Source: UBA1402 sp964488495 (GTDB lineage Bacteria; Bacteroidota; Bacteroidia; Bacteroidales; UBA1402). Taken from it: DNA of 8,970 nt. The notes beneath the pieces were generated by a model, which had not been told where the DNA came from, did not search any database, and saw only the letters and a program-made list of their open reading frames with translations. Made by a program: the position numbers and the translations under genes. The DNA lies in contig CAZAUQ010000063.1 in the NCBI GenBank assembly GCA_964488495.1, positions 1-8,970 on the forward strand, given 5' to 3'. Positions 5,158 through 8,970 of this stretch are shown one piece after another; position 1 is the stretch's first letter, and each line of letters starts with the position of its first letter.

Positions 5158-7566
5158 ATGAAAATCAGGGCATTCCACAGAAAAAGAAGCATATGGCTGT
5201 TAGCGGTATTCATCGCTGCGGTCATGAGCAGCTGCAATGACCACATGTCGGAATATTATGCTCGTCCTGACTGGATCAAAGGAAACTGCTACGAAGTCCT
5301 CGAAATGGATGGCAATTATACCCTATTTCTGAAAGGAATAGACAGGGCAGGTTTTCACGATATGGTAGACGGCAAAAGCATAGTAACAGTAATGGCACCG
5401 AACGATTCGGCCTTTAACCTGTATTTGGCAGAACAGGGACTGAACAGTCTGGAAGAAATGGATTCTTCCAGCTTGGAGAAACTCATAGGTTTCCATTTAA
5501 TGTATTATGCCTACAGTGCAGATAAGCTTATAAACTTTCGTCCCGAAGAAGGCGACGACGTTACGGACGAAGAGAAGAAAATTAACGCAGGCATGTACTA
5601 CAAGCATCGCACCAAAAGCAAAGATCCCAATACGATTGAGTACGACAACAAACGCCAGATGGATGTTACCATCTTTCACCAAGAGCGTTTCTTGCCCGTG
5701 TTCTCGAGTATGTATTTTAACACTAAGAGGATTGATGCTGCCGAAAATTACCGGTATTTTTTCCCCGATGTGGAATGGAATCCCAACAATACCGGTTTTA
5801 ATGTAGCAGGTGCTGCAGTTACCCAGAGCAATCAGATTACGAGCAATGGGTATATTCATAGCCTCGACCATGTGATTAAACCCCTGAATACTATTTATAC
5901 TGAATTGAAAAACGACAGCAATTTCAGTCAGTTTCTAAGCCTGTACAAAAAGAAAGAAAGTTTCGCCTTCAACTCGGAACTGAGCCTGGAATACGGCAAC
6001 GGAGAACGTTTGTACGAACACCTGTTCTCTGAGCCCCTGCCAAATATTGCCAGCGAATGGCCCACGAACGATTACTCAAAACTAACAGAGTTGTCATCGA
6101 TCGGCTACAGTATTTTTGCACCTACCAACGCAGCTCTGAAAAATTTCTTTGACAATTACTGGGCCAAAGGCGGCTACGAAAAACTGGACGATGTCAGTCG
6201 GGAATCGGTCGAGAAACTACTCTACAATTGCGTATATCAGGGAGCTCTCAAAAGCAACAGCAGCTCTTACGACGGCAATCTGGCTTTTCCCGAAGAAATT
6301 CGTCGCGGAGACATCATAAACAGTTACGGGGCCGTTATCAATGTGGCTCTTGAGGCTGTTCCCCAAAAGTACCGCATCCTCTGCGAAAACGGACTGCTCT
6401 ATGGTTGCGAAGAATTGGCTGTTCCCACCATGTTTGCCGCCGTTACCGGCCCGGCCTATCAATACAAGAACTTCAGTCATTACCTCATCATGCTCACTTC
6501 CATAGGTGATATTCAAAACACACTTTGGAGCGACGAGACTCAATTACTTTCGCTAATGCCCGACAACAGTCAGGTTGAAGCCATGGGCATCACCTACGAC
6601 AGTCGCAACAATTACCTGGTTCGCAATAGTAAAGCCTTAAGTAATGATTTTAAAACCAGCACAACCTATGCTCACCTGGTTGATCTTTCGGCCGGCACCT
6701 GCAGCGACACGGAACTCGACGCCACAACTATGGGCAAACAGCAAGTATTCAGAGCTTTTTCACCCGACTACATTTTCTACTGGTATGTAGTGGATGGGAA
6801 ATTGACCAACAGTTTTCGTTTCAACGAACGCATCTATCCCCAGCTAAAGTCTGACCAGGAGGTCTTTGTCTCTTTCAGCGAACTGCAATCCTACAAAGAA
6901 GACGGCAGCTGGAGCAACGGAAAATCCTACGCCTACGAAGGATCCATGTTTGTCGGTATGCCCTCTGAAACCACCTACAAATCGTTTCAGCAAATGATTC
7001 AGAACAACAAAGTTGACTCCCTGCTCCCCTATTATGGCTTTGTTAACTTACTGAGTATAGCCGGCATGTACGATGGGGCAAGGTTTAATTTTGTTCAGGA
7101 GGGCGAAAACCATTTAATGCTCATACCTGTCAACTCTGCCGTGTTCGGGGCCATTGAAAGTTCAGCCATCCCCGGATTGAGTTTTGATTCAGCAGCATAT
7201 AGTGCCGGAAGCAATATTTTTGACTGTTGTTCGGTGGCTGATGACAGCTCAAAATATGTACTGCAAATGTATTTGAAGGACTACTTCGTTCCACTTGCCA
7301 CGGCGGGCATCAGCAACTATCCCTACCTTGGCTGGAAAGAAGACACCTCAAAAGGCATGGAATCCTTGAATGTCATTGAAATCTATGATGAAACGACAAG
7401 TCGGGTCAGCTATCAGTCGGTAAAAATTGTGGTTGCAGACAAAGGGGACAAACTTACTGTCCGCCTGCTTGACAGCGACAAAGAGATTGAAGTGTCGGGA
7501 GATTATCACTATCTGCCCTTCGTGTTTGAAGATGGTTGTGTTCATTTTATAAACGACATGTTCTGA
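5158..7566 (+). CDS. Multi-fasciclin (FAS1) domain lipoprotein
   Basis: An 802-residue lipoprotein. The hydrophobic stretch SIWLLAVFIAAVMSSC ends in a lipobox with C26 as the lipidated cysteine; D28 just after it could favour surface export, but a clear export signal is not seen. FAS1 domain 1 spans about 44-243 (VTVMAPNDSAF 76-86; HSLDHVIKPL 234-243). Domain 2 spans about 253-420 (YSIFAPTNAAL 317-327; NGLLYGCEEL 411-420). A divergent third segment (about 435-600) and a fourth (about 605-800; LMLIPVNSAVF 653-663, closing CVHFINDMF) are weaker. FAS1 domains mediate adhesion or binding; in Bacteroidetes such proteins are often encoded beside SusC/SusD pairs. Its place between the pectate lyase and the transporter suggests surface glycan capture or an accessory lipoprotein of the transporter complex; this is inference. 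No Shine-Dalgarno precedes the ATG; the AT-rich TTATTAAACC does. Confidence 0.9.
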   Translation: MKIRAFHRKRSIWLLAVFIAAVMSSCNDHMSEYYARPDWIKGNCYEVLEMDGNYTLFLKGIDRAGFHDMVDGKSIVTVMAPNDSAFNLYLAEQGLNSLEEMDSSSLEKLIGFHLMYYAYSADKLINFRPEEGDDVTDEEKKINAGMYYKHRTKSKDPNTIEYDNKRQMDVTIFHQERFLPVFSSMYFNTKRIDAAENYRYFFPDVEWNPNNTGFNVAGAAVTQSNQITSNGYIHSLDHVIKPLNTIYTELKNDSNFSQFLSLYKKKESFAFNSELSLEYGNGERLYEHLFSEPLPNIASEWPTNDYSKLTELSSIGYSIFAPTNAALKNFFDNYWAKGGYEKLDDVSRESVEKLLYNCVYQGALKSNSSSYDGNLAFPEEIRRGDIINSYGAVINVALEAVPQKYRILCENGLLYGCEELAVPTMFAAVTGPAYQYKNFSHYLIMLTSIGDIQNTLWSDETQLLSLMPDNSQVEAMGITYDSRNNYLVRNSKALSNDFKTSTTYAHLVDLSAGTCSDTELDATTMGKQQVFRAFSPDYIFYWYVVDGKLTNSFRFNERIYPQLKSDQEVFVSFSELQSYKEDGSWSNGKSYAYEGSMFVGMPSETTYKSFQQMIQNNKVDSLLPYYGFVNLLSIAGMYDGARFNFVQEGENHLMLIPVNSAVFGAIESSAIPGLSFDSAAYSAGSNIFDCCSVADDSSKYVLQMYLKDYFVPLATAGISNYPYLGWKEDTSKGMESLNVIEIYDETTSRVSYQSVKIVVADKGDKLTVRLLDSDKEIEVSGDYHYLPFVFEDGCVHFINDMF

Positions 7567-7571
7567 TTTGT

Positions 7572-8970
7572 ATGAAAAAGATCGTTACAATTTTGATTTT
7601 ATGCTTGCTGCTGATTGGCACAAGCTCAGCTCAACAGATGCTGACAGGACGTGTCTACGAAAACTTTGGTGGCAAAAAAGAGCTTGCCATAGGTGTAAAT
7701 ATTTCCTTCAACAACAGTCAAAACCGCATGGTGGAAGGAACAGTCTCCAACAATAAGGGTGAATACAGTCTGCGCGTTCCAATGGGAGGAGGGCCTTATA
7801 CTATAGTCTTCTCTTATATCGGGATGAAAACCCAGAGTATTCCCTACAACGGACAATCTTCGCTGGAGGTGGTACTTGAAGAAGACACCAAAACACTGGG
7901 CGAAGTAGTAGTCGCAGCCAAACAGGAACAAAAAAATGAGATGGGTATCACCCTGAGAGAACAAACGGCCGCCACCGAACGCATACAACTAAGCGAAATT
8001 ATTGAGTATACTCCGGTCACTTCGGTCGAAGAAGCATTACAAGGCCGTCTGGCCGGTGTTGATATTTTAGCCGGGGGCGATCCGGGAGCCAGGAATTCCA
8101 TTCGTATTCGCGGCACTGCCACACTCAATACCAGTGCAGACCCTCTGATTGTCATCAACGGTGTCCCCTATTCCACCGACATTGACGATTCCTTCAATTT
8201 TGCTACTGCCAACAACGAAGACTACGCTGCCATGTTAAACTTGTCGCCGTACGATATCGAAAGCATCGAAGTATTGAAAGATGCCGCCTCGACGGCTATT
8301 TACGGTACGGCCGGAGCCAGTGGTGTGTTGCTGATAACGACCAAAACAGGCTCAAAAGGCAAGCCACGTTTCACTCTATCCTCCAAGTTATCGGCCAAAT
8401 TCGAACCGGAATCGATTCCTATGCTCAACGGCAAAGAATATGTGGCGTTTATAGAAGATGCTATTTGGAATACGGCCAATGCCAAAGGTGTCTCGACTAG
8501 TGCCGCCCTGCTGGAGCTGCTGTACGATACGCCGGAAATAAACTTTAACAAAGATTGGCGCTATTTCAACGAATACAACACCAACACCGACTGGCTGGCA
8601 GCAGTGGTACAAGATGCCTATACCACGGACAACAACTTTTCGATGAGCGGCGGAGGCGAAAAAGCCACCTACCGTTTCAGTCTCTCTTATGCCGACGAAG
8701 ACGGCACTACCATCGGCACCAACTTGAACCGCTTTTCCAGTACACTGAACATCGGCTACCGATTCAACGACAAGTTAAGAGTCGAGGCCGACTTTTCTTA
8801 TGCCGAAACAGACAAAGAATCAAACTGGACCGACAATGTCCGTTCGGAAGCCATGCTCAAGATGCCCAATAAAAGTCCCTATTGGATAGACGATATCACT
8901 TTGGAGCCCACCGATCGTTACTTCAATCGTCAGAATGCAGAGGAATTTCAGGGAGCCTTTACCGGATCCA
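7572..8970 (+). CDS. SusC/RagA-family TonB-dependent outer-membrane transporter, 3' end cut by window edge
   Basis: Open from ATG 7572 to the right edge (466 codons; the full family is about 1,000 residues). It starts 5 nt after the FAS1 stop codon, suggesting translational coupling. Residues 1-20 are a signal peptide ending TSSA/QQ. Residues about 22-103 form the carboxypeptidase-regulatory-like domain typical of SusC proteins. LGEVVVAAK (109-117) is the TonB-box region. The plug follows: EEALQGRLAGVDI (153-165), GDPGARNSIRIRGTATL (169-185), PLIVINGVPY (191-200) and SIEVLKDAASTAIYGTAGASG (231-251). Strands of the beta-barrel begin after about 265. The family imports oligosaccharides across the outer membrane with a SusD lipoprotein lid, powered by TonB. 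Oligogalacturonide is the likely substrate, judged only from the neighbouring enzymes. An ATG at 7568 lies in another frame and is not used. Confidence 0.96.
   Translation, partial: MKKIVTILILCLLLIGTSSAQQMLTGRVYENFGGKKELAIGVNISFNNSQNRMVEGTVSNNKGEYSLRVPMGGGPYTIVFSYIGMKTQSIPYNGQSSLEVVLEEDTKTLGEVVVAAKQEQKNEMGITLREQTAATERIQLSEIIEYTPVTSVEEALQGRLAGVDILAGGDPGARNSIRIRGTATLNTSADPLIVINGVPYSTDIDDSFNFATANNEDYAAMLNLSPYDIESIEVLKDAASTAIYGTAGASGVLLITTKTGSKGKPRFTLSSKLSAKFEPESIPMLNGKEYVAFIEDAIWNTANAKGVSTSAALLELLYDTPEINFNKDWRYFNEYNTNTDWLAAVVQDAYTTDNNFSMSGGGEKATYRFSLSYADEDGTTIGTNLNRFSSTLNIGYRFNDKLRVEADFSYAETDKESNWTDNVRSEAMLKMPNKSPYWIDDITLEPTDRYFNRQNAEEFQGAFTGS

Noticed and set aside
5497..5871. 124-codon minus-strand frame within the FAS1 gene
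   Set aside because: Antisense to a well-supported coding region; no domain or promoter supports it.
7568..7756. Short plus-strand frame starting at ATG 7568
   Set aside because: It overlaps the SusC signal peptide in another frame; the SusC frame from 7572 has a clear signal peptide and domains.
1..8970. CRISPR arrays, tRNA or rRNA genes, insertion sequences
   Set aside because: No regularly spaced repeats, RNA gene signatures, transposase domains or terminal repeats were seen.

Overview
The window is part of a pectin (homogalacturonan) utilisation locus from a Bacteroidetes bacterium, most likely one of the Bacteroidales. The evidence is a SusC/RagA-type outer-membrane transporter, a fasciclin-domain lipoprotein beside it, Bacteroidetes-style pectate lyase and pectinesterase proteins, start codons without Shine-Dalgarno sequences, and TAnnTTTG promoter boxes. 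The run of exactly 100 Ns points to a scaffolded draft or metagenome assembly.

Layout. Positions 1-3256 are transcribed leftward. A secreted 630-residue multidomain protein (3256 to 1364), interrupted by the N-run, is followed after a hairpin terminator by a secreted CE8 pectinesterase (1238 to the left edge, 3' end missing). Positions 3257-3455 are a divergent intergenic region. Positions 3456-8970 are transcribed rightward as a tight operon: a PL1 pectate lyase (3456-5120), a multi-FAS1 lipoprotein (5158-7566), and a SusC-like transporter (7572 to the right edge, about the first 466 residues). A SusD-like partner is expected just beyond the right edge but is not in the window, and neither is a regulator.

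How the genes fit together (inference from family knowledge): the pectinesterase removes methyl esters from homogalacturonan, the pectate lyase cleaves the de-esterified chain, the FAS1 lipoprotein may act at the cell surface on glycan or with the transporter, and the SusC-like channel brings in the oligosaccharides. The 630-residue protein has the start of a pectin-lyase-like beta-helix, but its core is hidden by the gap.

The most notable non-coding signal is the 199-bp divergent region. Two TAnnTTTG boxes face outward and lie exactly symmetrically about position 3371. Between them are four copies, three good and one weak, of an 11-bp element resembling GTGTACTTTTT. They form two 21-bp-phased pairs with the same centre of symmetry. 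This looks like a shared operator for an AraC-type regulator, such as a hybrid two-component system, driving both arms of the locus. Apart from this, the locus is of a known general kind, and I found no clear evidence of a wholly new system.
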